Below are positions 1-7,498 of a stretch of 64,000 bases of DNA, piece by piece (positions within the stretch are counted from its first letter, which is position 1; the number at the start of each line of letters is the position of its first letter). Below the pieces are notes generated by a model, which searched no databases, was not told the DNA's origin, and was given only the letters and a program-made list of their open reading frames with translations. The position numbers and the translations under genes were made by a program. The stretch covers positions 1 through 64,000 of the forward strand of contig WGMA01000045.1 of assembly GCA_016125285.1 (NCBI GenBank). The letters are read 5' to 3'. The stretch is from Phycisphaera sp. (GTDB lineage: Bacteria; Planctomycetota; Phycisphaerae; Phycisphaerales; Zrk34).

Positions 1-70
1 ACTCCACCCGATCCACGAACCACGGCTCGCCCAGCCCCAGAATCTGCTGATACAAACGCTTGTCGTCCAT
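1..70 (-). CDS. ISL3-family transposase, N-terminal fragment cut by the window edge
   Basis: Only 23 codons are present. They read MDDKRLYQQILGLGEPWFVD and then RVE, which matches the recognisable N-terminus of ISL3 transposases (short acidic start, LYQ-IL-GL, PW-V-RVEL). A strong ribosome binding site, AGGAGG, lies about 6 bases before the ATG on the minus strand. In full-length relatives this is followed by zinc-binding and DDE catalytic domains, which lie outside the window, so it cannot be said whether the gene is intact. The inverted-repeat-like end at 141 supports the call. Confidence 0.7.
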   Translation of the reverse strand, partial: MDDKRLYQQILGLGEPWFVDRVE

Positions 71-141
71 CTGGAACCTCCTGAATGGTCACCCCATCAG
101 CAGGACAAATTAACATCACCCATCATGAAACCGGAAGAGCC
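1..141 (-). mobile_element. End of an ISL3-family insertion sequence
   Basis: Read on the minus strand from position 141, the sequence starts GGCTCTTCCGG, the kind of terminal inverted repeat start (GGCTCTT/GGGTCTT) seen at ISL3-family ends. About 70 bases inside lies the start of an ISL3-like transposase reading away from this end. Bases 142-149 just outside are ACATATGT, a perfect 8-bp palindrome; ISL3 elements make 8-bp target duplications in AT-rich sites. The element continues past the left edge, so the other end and the second copy of the duplication cannot be seen. Confidence 0.68.
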
Positions 142-245
142 ACATATGTTAGGATATTGATCGGTATTTATCGCACGCCAGCGCATCGGGGGGTCCGGGG
201 CGTTGCTTGCGGTACAACTGTCACTTACAGAGAGGGGAGATGGTT

Positions 246-833
246 ATGTCATTGATCAGTTTCAAGGACCTGGCGCAGGGTTTGGAGGTCGTCCGCCGGT
301 GCCGCGCCGACCAGGCCGAGGGCGACGTGCGGGCCGCGCTGGATCGCAAGATCCTCCACCTCATCGATCAGATGTCGACGATGATCGAGGCCGACGACCG
401 GATCACCCGACGGACCCGCGCCGAACAGGCCCTTGAGGACGCCGCCCCTTCGGCGCTCAAACGCCTCGAAGCCAAGACTCGCGGCGCGTGGAGCCGCATG
501 ATCCAACGCGTCCTCGCCGGCCAGGCCCCCGCAGACGTCTGGCGCAACGCCGACAATCACGCCGACGTCGATTACCCCACCCCCGCCAGGCCCGCGGTCA
601 CGGAGCAGACGACGCGGGATCAGGATGACGAGGAGGAATCGCCCACTGCTCATTGCGCCAACGCCGAGGCCTGCTCCGAAATGGAAAATGGAAACTGGAA
701 AATGACCAATGGGAAATCCACCGCCACCCCCCTCCCCCCCAACAACAAACGCGACGGCGCACCACCGTCACCGGGCGGCAACGGCCATCACCCGCCCAAG
801 CGCCCGAATCGTCCCGGTGAACGCCCGGTTTAG
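246..833 (+). CDS. Unrecognised protein with repeat-derived C-terminus
   Basis: I do not recognise this 195-residue protein. The start ATG at 246 was chosen because GAGGGGAG ends 6 bases before it; an ATG at 240 touches that site and a TTG at 207 has none. Residues 1-110 are helical-looking and charged (MSLISFKDLAQGLEVVRR, then many Arg/Asp/Ala). The last 60 residues are low-complexity Pro/Asn/Gly, and residues of the type EMENGNWKMTNGK are encoded by an A-rich tract of AATGG-like units (679-718) foreign to the local base composition. The 3' end overlaps the convergent rhamnulokinase gene by 4 bp. It lies next to an insertion sequence and may have been remodelled by mobile sequence. Confidence 0.5.
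   Translation: MSLISFKDLAQGLEVVRRCRADQAEGDVRAALDRKILHLIDQMSTMIEADDRITRRTRAEQALEDAAPSALKRLEAKTRGAWSRMIQRVLAGQAPADVWRNADNHADVDYPTPARPAVTEQTTRDQDDEEESPTAHCANAEACSEMENGNWKMTNGKSTATPLPPNNKRDGAPPSPGGNGHHPPKRPNRPGERPV
679..718. repeat. A-rich AATGG-type low-complexity tract
   Basis: About 40 bases made of units such as AAATGG, AAAATGG and AAACTGG, with low GC in an otherwise GC-rich window. It is read through in the 3' part of the gene at 246-833. A related low-GC tract of AATTG/CATTGG units lies at 33903-34019. Confidence 0.5.
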
Positions 834-2326
834 CCCTTGCCCAGCACGCTCGTGAACCGCTCGTACGCCTTGTCCCACAACGCCGCGTCGGCCGGCTCGA
901 ACGTCTCCGGATCGAACGAGTCGCGCACGACCTGGCGGATGTGCGCCAGATCTTTGACATCTCCAGCACCCATCGCCTGCACCAGCAGGTTGCCCGCGGC
1001 CGTCGCCTCGTACGGCCCGACGACCACCTTGCGATTCAGCGCGTCGGCCGTCATCTGGTTCAGCAGCCGGTTCTTGCCGCCGCCGCCGACGATGTGCAGC
1101 ACGTCGAACCGCTTGCCGAGCACCTCTTCGAGCTTCTCGAGCGTCAGCCGGTACGTCAGCGCCAGGCTCTCGAGGCAGCAGCGCACGACCTGGCCGACCT
1201 CGGTCGGCTCGGGCTGATTCGTCTTGCGTGCGAACTCGGCGATCTTCAGCGGCATGTCGCCCGGCGCGGCCAGCGGCGCGTAGTTCGTGTCGATCAGCGT
1301 GCGGAACGGCTCGGCGTCGGCCGCCATGTCGGTCAGCTTCGCATAGTCGTACGTGATGCCCTGCTTCTCGTAATGACGACGCGTCTCCTGCACGAGCCAC
1401 AGGCCCGAGATGTTTTTGAGGAAGCGGATCGTGCCGCCGATGCCGCCCTCGTTGGTGAACGGCACGGCCCGGGCCGCGTCGGTCAGGCAAGGCTCGTCGA
1501 GCTCCGCGCCCATCAGCGACCACGTGCCGCTCGACAGGTAACACCACGACTCGCCCGGCTCGACCGGCACCGACGCGATCGCTGCCGCCGTGTCGTGCGT
1601 CGCCGGAGCGATCACCTTCAGCCCGCGCGGCGCGCCGGTCTCCGACGCGACCTGGTCACGCAGCGTGCCCACCGTCGCGCCCGGCTGAATGATCTTGCCC
1701 AGCATGTGCGTCGGGATGCCGAGCCTGCCCAGCAGTTCGGTCGCCCAGTTGCCGGTCCGCGGATCGATCATCTGGCTCGTCGACGCGATCGTCGCCTCGA
1801 CCGTCATCGCGCCCGTGAAGAAGTAGTGCAGGATGTCCGGGATGAACAGCATCCGCTCGCAGTTCTCCAGCACGCACGGCTCGGACTGCAGCTGCGCATA
1901 CACCTGCGCGATCGTGTTGAGCGACATGAACTGAATGCCGGTCTGCTCATACACATACTGTTCGCCGACCGCGCCGAGCAGCTTCTCGTACGCCGGGCCG
2001 TTGCGCGCATCGCGATACGCGCGCGGCAGCGCGAGCAGCTCGCCGGACCGCCCGACGTATCCGCAGTCGACGCCCCACGTGTCGACGCCGAGGCTCACGA
2101 GCTCAACGCCCTCGTCGCGCGCCCATTCGGCGCTCTTGCGCACGCCTTCGAGGATCTGGCCCCACAGGCCGGTCAGGTCCCAGTGCAGGCCGCTGGGCAG
2201 GTGCCGCGGCAGGTGCATGAAGCGGTGCAGCTCGTGCAGCGTGAGTCGACCGTGGTCGAGCACGCCGACGATGGCGCGGCCGGACTCTGCGCCGAGGTCG
2301 ATCGCGAGGTACGCCTTCTTGGCCAT
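830..2326 (-). CDS. rhaB: Rhamnulokinase
   Basis: Phosphorylates L-rhamnulose at C1 with ATP in rhamnose breakdown; cytoplasmic. The 498 residues match the usual length of RhaB (about 490). The FGGY-kinase fold is visible from the N-terminal phosphate-binding motif AIDLGAESGR, followed by the rhamnulokinase-type stretch WDLTGLWGQI and GVDTWGVDCGYV. Further on are GTWSLMGAEL and VGGGGKNRLLNQMTADAL, the C-terminal ATP-site loop. The ATG at 2326 is preceded by GGAGA at good spacing. No other rhamnose genes (isomerase, aldolase, mutarotase) are adjacent, so it is a stand-alone copy here. It converges on the unrecognised gene before it and is divergent from the MATE gene. Confidence 0.92.
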   Translation of the reverse strand: MAKKAYLAIDLGAESGRAIVGVLDHGRLTLHELHRFMHLPRHLPSGLHWDLTGLWGQILEGVRKSAEWARDEGVELVSLGVDTWGVDCGYVGRSGELLALPRAYRDARNGPAYEKLLGAVGEQYVYEQTGIQFMSLNTIAQVYAQLQSEPCVLENCERMLFIPDILHYFFTGAMTVEATIASTSQMIDPRTGNWATELLGRLGIPTHMLGKIIQPGATVGTLRDQVASETGAPRGLKVIAPATHDTAAAIASVPVEPGESWCYLSSGTWSLMGAELDEPCLTDAARAVPFTNEGGIGGTIRFLKNISGLWLVQETRRHYEKQGITYDYAKLTDMAADAEPFRTLIDTNYAPLAAPGDMPLKIAEFARKTNQPEPTEVGQVVRCCLESLALTYRLTLEKLEEVLGKRFDVLHIVGGGGKNRLLNQMTADALNRKVVVGPYEATAAGNLLVQAMGAGDVKDLAHIRQVVRDSFDPETFEPADAALWDKAYERFTSVLGKG

Positions 2327-2390
2327 GCGGAAGTCTCCGTGCGTCTGGATGAGCGTCGGTGCGATGTTGCGAAGGGCGTGGGGTCCAATT

Positions 2391-2419
2391 TTGTACCGCG
2401 CACGCCGCGTGTCTACAAT
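2391..2419 (+). promoter_or_regulatory. Candidate sigma-70 promoter of the MATE gene
   Basis: TTGTAC at 2391-2396 and TACAAT at 2414-2419 are separated by 17 bases, in the gap between the divergent rhaB and MATE genes. Transcription would begin near 2426, upstream of all plausible MATE starts. The -35 box is weak. Confidence 0.4.
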
Positions 2420-2453
2420 CGCCGGTCACCTGCCGATCCGGAGTCAGCGCTAC

Positions 2454-3896
2454 GTGAGACGTCGCCGCGACAAACTGAAGATGGTCGACGCGCCGGAGCT
2501 GGCCAGCGGCGAGTCGGCCTCACAGGTCGTCCGACCCGTGCGCGGCGCCGGCGGGATGCGCACGGACCTGCCGCTGTGGAAGCTGGTCGCGGTGCTCGCG
2601 GTCTGGCCGCTGCTCGAGCAGGTCATGGCGTTTCTCGTCGGATTCGTGGACACCGCGCTCGCCGGGCACCTCAGCGCCGAGGCCACCGAAGCGATCGGCG
2701 CGTCCTCGTTCGTCATGTGGCTGATGGGCCTGCTGCAGGGCGCGATCGGCGTCGGCGCCACCGCGTTGATCAGCCGGGCGATCGGCGCGCGGCACCAGCG
2801 CGAGGCCAACGGCGCGGTCGGGCAGGCGATCCTCATGGCCGCGACGTGGGGCGTCGGCATCGCGATTTTCTTCCTCGTGACCGCGCCGCTGTTCGCGTCG
2901 TGGACCGGCCTCAAGGGCGAAGGCCTCGACCTCGCCATCGACTACCTGCGCATCGTCGCGATCTCCGCGCCGTTCATGGCGATGCTCTTCGTCGGCGGCG
3001 CGTGCCTCCGCGGCGCGGGCGACTTCCGCACGCCGTTCTATGTCATGCTCATCGTCAACATCGTCAACGTCGTCGTCAGCATCGCCTGCGTGCGCGCCCC
3101 GGCGCCGATCGGCGGGTACGGCTTCGCCGGCATCGCCATCGGCACCGCCGTCGCGTGGTTCGTTGGCGGCCTGCTCATGATTGCGATGCTGCTGTTCGGA
3201 CGCGGCGGCATCCAGCTCCACCTGCACCGCCTGCGCTTCCAGGAGCAGATGATGCGACGCATCGTCCGCGTCGGCATCCCGAACCTCATGGAGAACGGCC
3301 TGATGTGGTTCGGGCACTTCTCCGTGCTCGGCATCATCGGCCGACTGCCCAGCGAGGCCTACACGCTCGGCTCGCACATCATCGCGATCCGCATCGAGGC
3401 GTTCAGCTTCCTGCCGGGCTTCGCGCTGTCGCAGGCCGCGGCGACGATGGTCGGCCAGTACCTCGGCGCCAAAGACGAACACATGGCCCGCCGCGCCACC
3501 GCCGTGTGCTGGACCTACGGCGCGGCGCTGATGGGCGCGATGGGCCTGATCTTCATACTCACGCCCGGACCGCTCGTAGCGCTGATGACCGACAAGGAAG
3601 TGTTCCACGAGATCGTGCCGGACCTGCTGTTTTACGCGGGGTTCGCGCAGGTCGGCTTCGCGACACGCAGCGTGCTGTCCGGCGCGCTGCGCGGCGCGGG
3701 CGACACGCGGACCAGCATGATCCTCACGATCATCTCGCTCTACGTGGTGCGTCTGCCCGCCGCGTACATCGTTGGCCAACTGCTCGGCTACGGGCTGCGC
3801 GGCGTGTGGGTCGTGCTCAGCATCGACCTGATGATCCAGGGCCTGCTGTTCTACGGACGATTCCGCCACGGCGGGTGGACGAAGGTGAACGTGTAG
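2454..3896 (+). CDS. MATE-family multidrug/sodium exporter
   Basis: Integral inner-membrane exporter of the MATE family, which exports drugs or metabolites in exchange for Na+ or H+. The protein shows the two-bundle MATE pattern: hydrophobic segments starting at WKLVAVLAVWPLLEQVMAF, the motif DTALAGHLS after helix 1, the repeated RGAGDFRTPF and RGAGDTRTS loops closing each half, and a cytoplasmic loop between halves. About 480 residues is close to the family norm. The start is uncertain: GTG at 2454 has GGAG 10 bases upstream; ATG at 2481 and ATG at 2556 (just before the first helix) are alternatives without a clear ribosome site. Substrate cannot be told from sequence. Confidence 0.88.
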   Translation: MRRRRDKLKMVDAPELASGESASQVVRPVRGAGGMRTDLPLWKLVAVLAVWPLLEQVMAFLVGFVDTALAGHLSAEATEAIGASSFVMWLMGLLQGAIGVGATALISRAIGARHQREANGAVGQAILMAATWGVGIAIFFLVTAPLFASWTGLKGEGLDLAIDYLRIVAISAPFMAMLFVGGACLRGAGDFRTPFYVMLIVNIVNVVVSIACVRAPAPIGGYGFAGIAIGTAVAWFVGGLLMIAMLLFGRGGIQLHLHRLRFQEQMMRRIVRVGIPNLMENGLMWFGHFSVLGIIGRLPSEAYTLGSHIIAIRIEAFSFLPGFALSQAAATMVGQYLGAKDEHMARRATAVCWTYGAALMGAMGLIFILTPGPLVALMTDKEVFHEIVPDLLFYAGFAQVGFATRSVLSGALRGAGDTRTSMILTIISLYVVRLPAAYIVGQLLGYGLRGVWVVLSIDLMIQGLLFYGRFRHGGWTKVNV

Positions 3897-3928
3897 CGAT
3901 GCGTCGCGGGGCGTGCGAGCGGGGGCGA

Positions 3929-4675
3929 TCAGAGCATCGTTTCCCACTTGAACGTTTCGAGGTGCCGACGGAGCTTCGACATGGTGGGGAAACGCTTGAG
4001 GATCAGCTTGCGTTGCATGCCGGCACAGATGTGCCGCACTTCCGGGGGAGACGCCGCGTAATGCCGACGACCGCCGACACACTCGTACAGCACGCGCACG
4101 GTGTCGTAGATGTCCTGCTGCTGCTTGTAACGCGCGGGCTTGCCCCAGTTGTAGAAGTCGACGAGCGTGAGCTCGAAGCCGACGCCGACCGGCTGGATGA
4201 GGATGTTCTGCGTGTGCACGTCCGCGTGATACTCACCGAGCGCGTGGATCGCCTCGATGCCGCGCGCCAGGTGATACAGCACGAGCATGGCGCGCAGCGG
4301 GTCGAGTCGGCGTTGCGGGTGCCGCATGACCCAGCGTTCGATCTGATCGCCCTCGCACAGGTCGCTGATCAGGCAGCGCACCTTGTCGCCGCGCACGCGG
4401 ATGACTTCCGTGTGGTGATACTGCAGAACGATCGGGCAGTGGCGCAGCGTGTTGAGCTTGCGTGCGTGCCAGATGGTCGAGCGGTTGTCGGGGTCGCGAT
4501 GCGGGTAGTAGATCTTCGCGGCGCGGTAGATCTTCGTGTCGGTCTCGAGGATCTGGTAGACCTCGCCTTCGGTGCCCTTGCCGATCTGACGGATGACCTC
4601 GTAGCGCCCGCCGATCTTGCGACCGGGCCGAAGGTTGAACGTGTCGATGCGCGCTGGAGCTTTCTTCCTGGCCAA
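3929..4675 (-). CDS. Small soluble Ser/Thr protein kinase-like protein
   Basis: A 248-residue protein that is little more than a kinase domain. Visible motifs are the glycine loop IGKGTEGEVY, the ATP-binding Lys in AAKIYY, the catalytic loop HADVHTQNIL (HxD and Asn present), and DFYNWG where most kinases have DFG. There is no transmembrane segment or sensor domain, unlike PknB-type receptors. The start is TTG at 4675, preceded by GAGGAA at 5 bases. It lies 174 bp downstream of infC on the same strand and may be co-transcribed. The target is unknown. The DFY variant leaves the metal-binding Asp in place, so activity is likely but not certain. Confidence 0.75.
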   Translation of the reverse strand: MARKKAPARIDTFNLRPGRKIGGRYEVIRQIGKGTEGEVYQILETDTKIYRAAKIYYPHRDPDNRSTIWHARKLNTLRHCPIVLQYHHTEVIRVRGDKVRCLISDLCEGDQIERWVMRHPQRRLDPLRAMLVLYHLARGIEAIHALGEYHADVHTQNILIQPVGVGFELTLVDFYNWGKPARYKQQQDIYDTVRVLYECVGGRRHYAASPPEVRHICAGMQRKLILKRFPTMSKLRRHLETFKWETML

Positions 4676-4701
4676 GACGTTCCTCGAGTCCGTATGCGAA
4701 T

Positions 4702-4739
4702 CCGATCGGACCGGTTCGATCCGAAAGGGTCATATCATA
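4702..4739 (-). promoter_or_regulatory. Possible kinase promoter with an imperfect palindrome at the start site
   Basis: On the minus strand TATGAT (4739-4734) resembles a -10 box. A 24-base imperfect palindrome at 4702-4725 (TCCGATCGGACC against GGTTCGATCCGA, two mismatches per arm) covers the expected start of transcription and could be an operator. No good -35 box was seen. Confidence 0.22.
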
Positions 4740-4849
4740 CGGCATGCGTCGCGGACCCGTCAGGGTTGTCCGTTTCGCGGGCGGGAATCATGTCGGTTGG
4801 GAGGAGCGAGGCGACCGCCCGGGCGAGGCCCGGACGGTGCGGCGACTGC

Positions 4850-5503
4850 TCATTCCTGGGACGCGGGCTCGGCGGCCTCGGCCGGCTGCGGCGCCGGGGC
4901 GGGCGGCGGGCTGGCGGGCTCACGCGCCGGCGGGGCCTCCGGCGGCTTGGGCTTGGTCTTCATGCCCGGCGCCATCATCATCGTCATCCGCCGGCCCTGC
5001 GACCGCGGCGACACCTCGACGTGGGCGCAATCGGCGAAATCGTCGGCGATCTTCTCGAACAGCTTGAACCCGATGTCCCGGTGCGCCATCTGACGCCCGC
5101 GGAACAGGATCGTGAACTGGACTTTGTGCCCCTCGTCGAAAAAGTCCCGCGCCTTGGCGGACTTGATCTGGATGTCGTGCGGATCGGTGCCCGGGCGGAG
5201 GCGGACTTCCTTGAGTTCAGACTGCTTCGAGTGCGTCTTGGCCTTCTGCTCTTTCTTCTTCTGCTGATACATCCACTTGCCGTAGTCCATGATGCGACAC
5301 ACGGGCGGGCGCGAGGTGGGTGCGACCTCGACGAGGTCGAGGCCGGCTTCCTTGGCGCGCTGCAGCGCATCGAAGGTCTCAACGATGCCAACCTGCTCGT
5401 TGTTCTCGCCGATCAGGCGGATGGGGCTGATGCGGATCCGCTCGTTCGTGCGCAGGCGTTTGGTCGTTTCCTTACGCTGAGGTGTCTGGCGTCGTCTGGC
5501 GAT
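4850..5503 (-). CDS. infC: Translation initiation factor IF-3, with AUC start codon
   Basis: Binds the 30S subunit, prevents early joining of the 50S and checks the start codon. The N-domain reads TKRLRTNERIRISPIRLIGE and the linker/C-domain reads VCRIMDYGKWMYQQKKK, then LRPGTDPHDIQIK and VQFTILFRGRQMAH, all classical IF-3 signatures. The conserved frame opens upstream of any ATG, GTG or TTG; the only start with a ribosome site is ATC at 5503, with AAGGAG 8 bases before it. Rare start codons (AUU, AUC, AUA) are known for infC and underlie self-regulation by IF-3. The product is about 217 residues, longer than the usual 170-180 because of a Pro/Ala-rich C-terminal tail of roughly 35 residues. 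rpmI and rplT do not follow, which is unusual. Confidence 0.93.
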   Translation of the reverse strand: MARRRQTPQRKETTKRLRTNERIRISPIRLIGENNEQVGIVETFDALQRAKEAGLDLVEVAPTSRPPVCRIMDYGKWMYQQKKKEQKAKTHSKQSELKEVRLRPGTDPHDIQIKSAKARDFFDEGHKVQFTILFRGRQMAHRDIGFKLFEKIADDFADCAHVEVSPRSQGRRMTMMMAPGMKTKPKPPEAPPAREPASPPPAPAPQPAEAAEPASQE

Positions 5504-5749
5504 GGGTGGAACTCCTTACAGGGATGGATCATGACGGCGCACGCCGCGACGTGCGGGGCGCACCGCTGGGGAACATTCACACTCGTGGAAAGGGGCGCAG
5601 TCGATCATGACGAAATCGTGGTGATCGACCGCGTGAGACGAGTCCGGGCGTCGCTGAACTGCAAAGTCACAAGCAAGCTTTCGTACCTGTCTTCCGCGAG
5701 GGTTCGCTGTGCGTCATTCGGCCATCAACCCAACAGCCGACGCAACCCA

Positions 5750-5778
5750 AATGTAACCCGTAAACATCCCGTATGCAA
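5750..5778 (-). promoter_or_regulatory. Possible infC promoter
   Basis: On the minus strand TTGCAT (5778-5773) and TACATT (5755-5750) are 17 bases apart, upstream of infC. Both boxes are only partial matches to sigma-70 consensus. Confidence 0.28.
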
Positions 5779-5851
5779 GGCTTATTCGGGCCCAGCACCG
5801 CCCGAATCACCCCGACACGCTCGGCGCTCTGCCCCACGCGGCCGACCTCTC

Positions 5852-5857
5852 TATAAT
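5852..5857 (+). promoter_or_regulatory. TATAAT -10 box of the thioredoxin-NHL gene
   Basis: A perfect TATAAT in a GC-rich context, 24 bases before the ATG at 5882, with GGAG in between as ribosome site. No matching -35 box is evident. Confidence 0.45.
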
Positions 5858-5881
5858 GCCCGACCACGGAGAAACCGCCTT

Positions 5882-7477
5882 ATGCCCAGCCGAACGCCCC
5901 ACCGTCATGCCCTCGTCGCCTCGCTGATTCTGGCATCGACCCTCCTGACGCTGACCTGCACATCCCTTCCGGCCTCCGCGGCGGATGACGCCCCCGCCAA
6001 GCCCCGTAAGGTCCGTCTGCCGGGCAACCGCCCCGCCGCACCGGCGTTCCCCGACAAGTTCAATTGGCTCAACACCGACCAGCCGCTGGCCCTGGACGGC
6101 AACCTCAAGGGCCACGTCGTCATCCTCGACTTCTGGACCTACTGCTGCATCAACTGCATGCACATCCTGCCGGACCTGGAATACATCGAGCACAAGTACC
6201 ACGACCAGCCGGTGATCGTCGTCGGCGTCCACTCCGCGAAGTTTGAGACGGAGAAGGACGCGTCGAACATCAACCAGGCCATCCAGCGGTACCGCATCGC
6301 TCACCCCGTGCTCGTCGACGAGGAGCACACCGTGTGGAACAACTACGGCGTGCGGGCCTGGCCGACGTTCATGGTGATCGATCCCGAGGGCAAGGTCGTC
6401 GGGCACCTGTCGGGCGAGGGCAATCGCGAACTGCTCGACGCGGTGGTGTACACGCTGCTCGAGGAAGGCCGTGAGAAAGGCACGCTGGCCGAGACGCCGC
6501 TTCGGACGAAGCCGACGCTGATCGATCGTCCGCTGGACACGCTGTCGTTCCCCGGCAAGATCGCCACGGACGAAGCGGGCAACCGGCTGCTCATCGCCGA
6601 CTCCAACCACGACCGCATCCTCGTGACCGACGCGGAGGGCAAGGTGCAGCACGTGATCGGCTCCGGGCAGCGTGGGCTGAAGGACGGCTCGTTCGCCGAG
6701 GCGCGGTTCTTCAATCCGCAGGGCATGGCGATCGACGGCGACGTGATCTACGTCGCGGACACCGACAACCACGCGCTACGCAAGATCGACCTGAAGGCGG
6801 GCACCGTGACGACGGTCGCCGGCACCGGCAAGCAGGCGTTCGATCGCGAGGGCGGCAAGGCGGGCACGGCGCAGGGCCTGTCGTCGCCGTGGGACGTGGC
6901 GCTGCACAACGGCAAGCTCTACATCGCGATGGCCGGGACGCATCAGCTGTGGACGCACGACCTGAAGACGGGCGTAAGTCAGACGTTCTCGGGCAGCGGC
7001 GCGGAGAACATCGCCGACGGGCCGGGTTTTCAGGCGAACCTCGCGCAGCCGTCGGGCCTGACGATCCACGACGGCTGGCTGTACTTCGCGGACTCGGAGG
7101 TCAGCGCGGTGCGTCGTGCGTCGCTCGAGGACGGCCGGGTCGAGACGCTCATCGGCAAGGGGCTGTTCGAGTTCGGCCACAAGGACGGGCCGTGGGCGGA
7201 CGCCCTGCTGCAACACCCGCTGGGCGTGGCCGCGCTCGACGGCGCGATCTATGTCGCCGACACGTACAACTCGCGCCTCCGCCGGATTGATCTGAAAGAA
7301 AAGACGATCACCACGCTGTACGGCGGCAAGGACGAGCTCGACGAGCCGTCCGGCATCGCGGTGCTCGGCGGGCAGGTCTACGTCGCCGACACGAATCACC
7401 ACCGCGTCGTGCGTTTCGATCCGGCGAGCGGTAAAGCAACGGCGGTGGAGATTAAGGTGCCGACGTCGACGAAGTAA
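5882..7477 (+). CDS. Secreted thioredoxin-like protein with NHL beta-propeller (NHLRC2-like)
   Basis: A 531-residue exported protein. Residues 1-35 form a signal peptide ending near ASAADDA. Residues 40-190 are a TlpA/thioredoxin-like domain with active site WTYCCINCMHILPDLEYIE (CINC as the CxxC) and the cis-Pro region VRAWPTFMVIDPEG. From about 220 on are NHL repeats with the pattern GKIATDEAGNRLLIADSNHDRI, MAIDGDVIYVADTDNHALRKID and GVAALDGAIYVADTYNSRLRRID, forming a six-bladed propeller. This order is that of NHLRC2-type proteins. Function is not established in bacteria; a periplasmic redox role is inferred from the CxxC. It stands alone, convergent with the zinc peptidase 21 bp away. Confidence 0.85.
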   Translation: MPSRTPHRHALVASLILASTLLTLTCTSLPASAADDAPAKPRKVRLPGNRPAAPAFPDKFNWLNTDQPLALDGNLKGHVVILDFWTYCCINCMHILPDLEYIEHKYHDQPVIVVGVHSAKFETEKDASNINQAIQRYRIAHPVLVDEEHTVWNNYGVRAWPTFMVIDPEGKVVGHLSGEGNRELLDAVVYTLLEEGREKGTLAETPLRTKPTLIDRPLDTLSFPGKIATDEAGNRLLIADSNHDRILVTDAEGKVQHVIGSGQRGLKDGSFAEARFFNPQGMAIDGDVIYVADTDNHALRKIDLKAGTVTTVAGTGKQAFDREGGKAGTAQGLSSPWDVALHNGKLYIAMAGTHQLWTHDLKTGVSQTFSGSGAENIADGPGFQANLAQPSGLTIHDGWLYFADSEVSAVRRASLEDGRVETLIGKGLFEFGHKDGPWADALLQHPLGVAALDGAIYVADTYNSRLRRIDLKEKTITTLYGGKDELDEPSGIAVLGGQVYVADTNHHRVVRFDPASGKATAVEIKVPTSTK

Positions 7478-7498
7478 TCGCGGCGGTCGACCGGCGGC

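Larger units (their letters stand above)
5504..5881. other. 378-bp divergent intergenic region between infC and the thioredoxin-NHL gene
   Basis: No gene is supported here; the small open frames look like chance. It holds a possible infC promoter (5750-5778, minus), a -10 box for the plus-strand gene (5852-5857), and a perfect 8-bp inverted repeat at 5784-5807 (ATTCGGGC, 8-base loop, GCCCGAAT) with no T-run, so it is more likely an operator or RNA hairpin than a terminator. If the infC promoter is right, infC has a leader of about 240 bases. Confidence 0.5.

Noticed and set aside
2520-4082. 520-codon minus-strand frame opposite the MATE gene
   Set aside because: Composition (Arg, His, Ala, Asp-rich, no hydrophobic pattern) is that of an antisense shadow, and MATE motifs are clear on the plus strand.
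5667-5867. 66-codon minus-strand frame in the infC upstream region
   Set aside because: No ribosome site or family resemblance, and it overlaps likely promoter elements of both flanking genes.
941-5881. Very long plus-strand open frame running through rhaB and the infC region into the thioredoxin-NHL gene
   Set aside because: It is a shadow of rhaB, MATE, kinase and infC in a GC-rich genome; its sequence is Arg/Ala/His-rich and only the part from 5882 has homology and a signal peptide.
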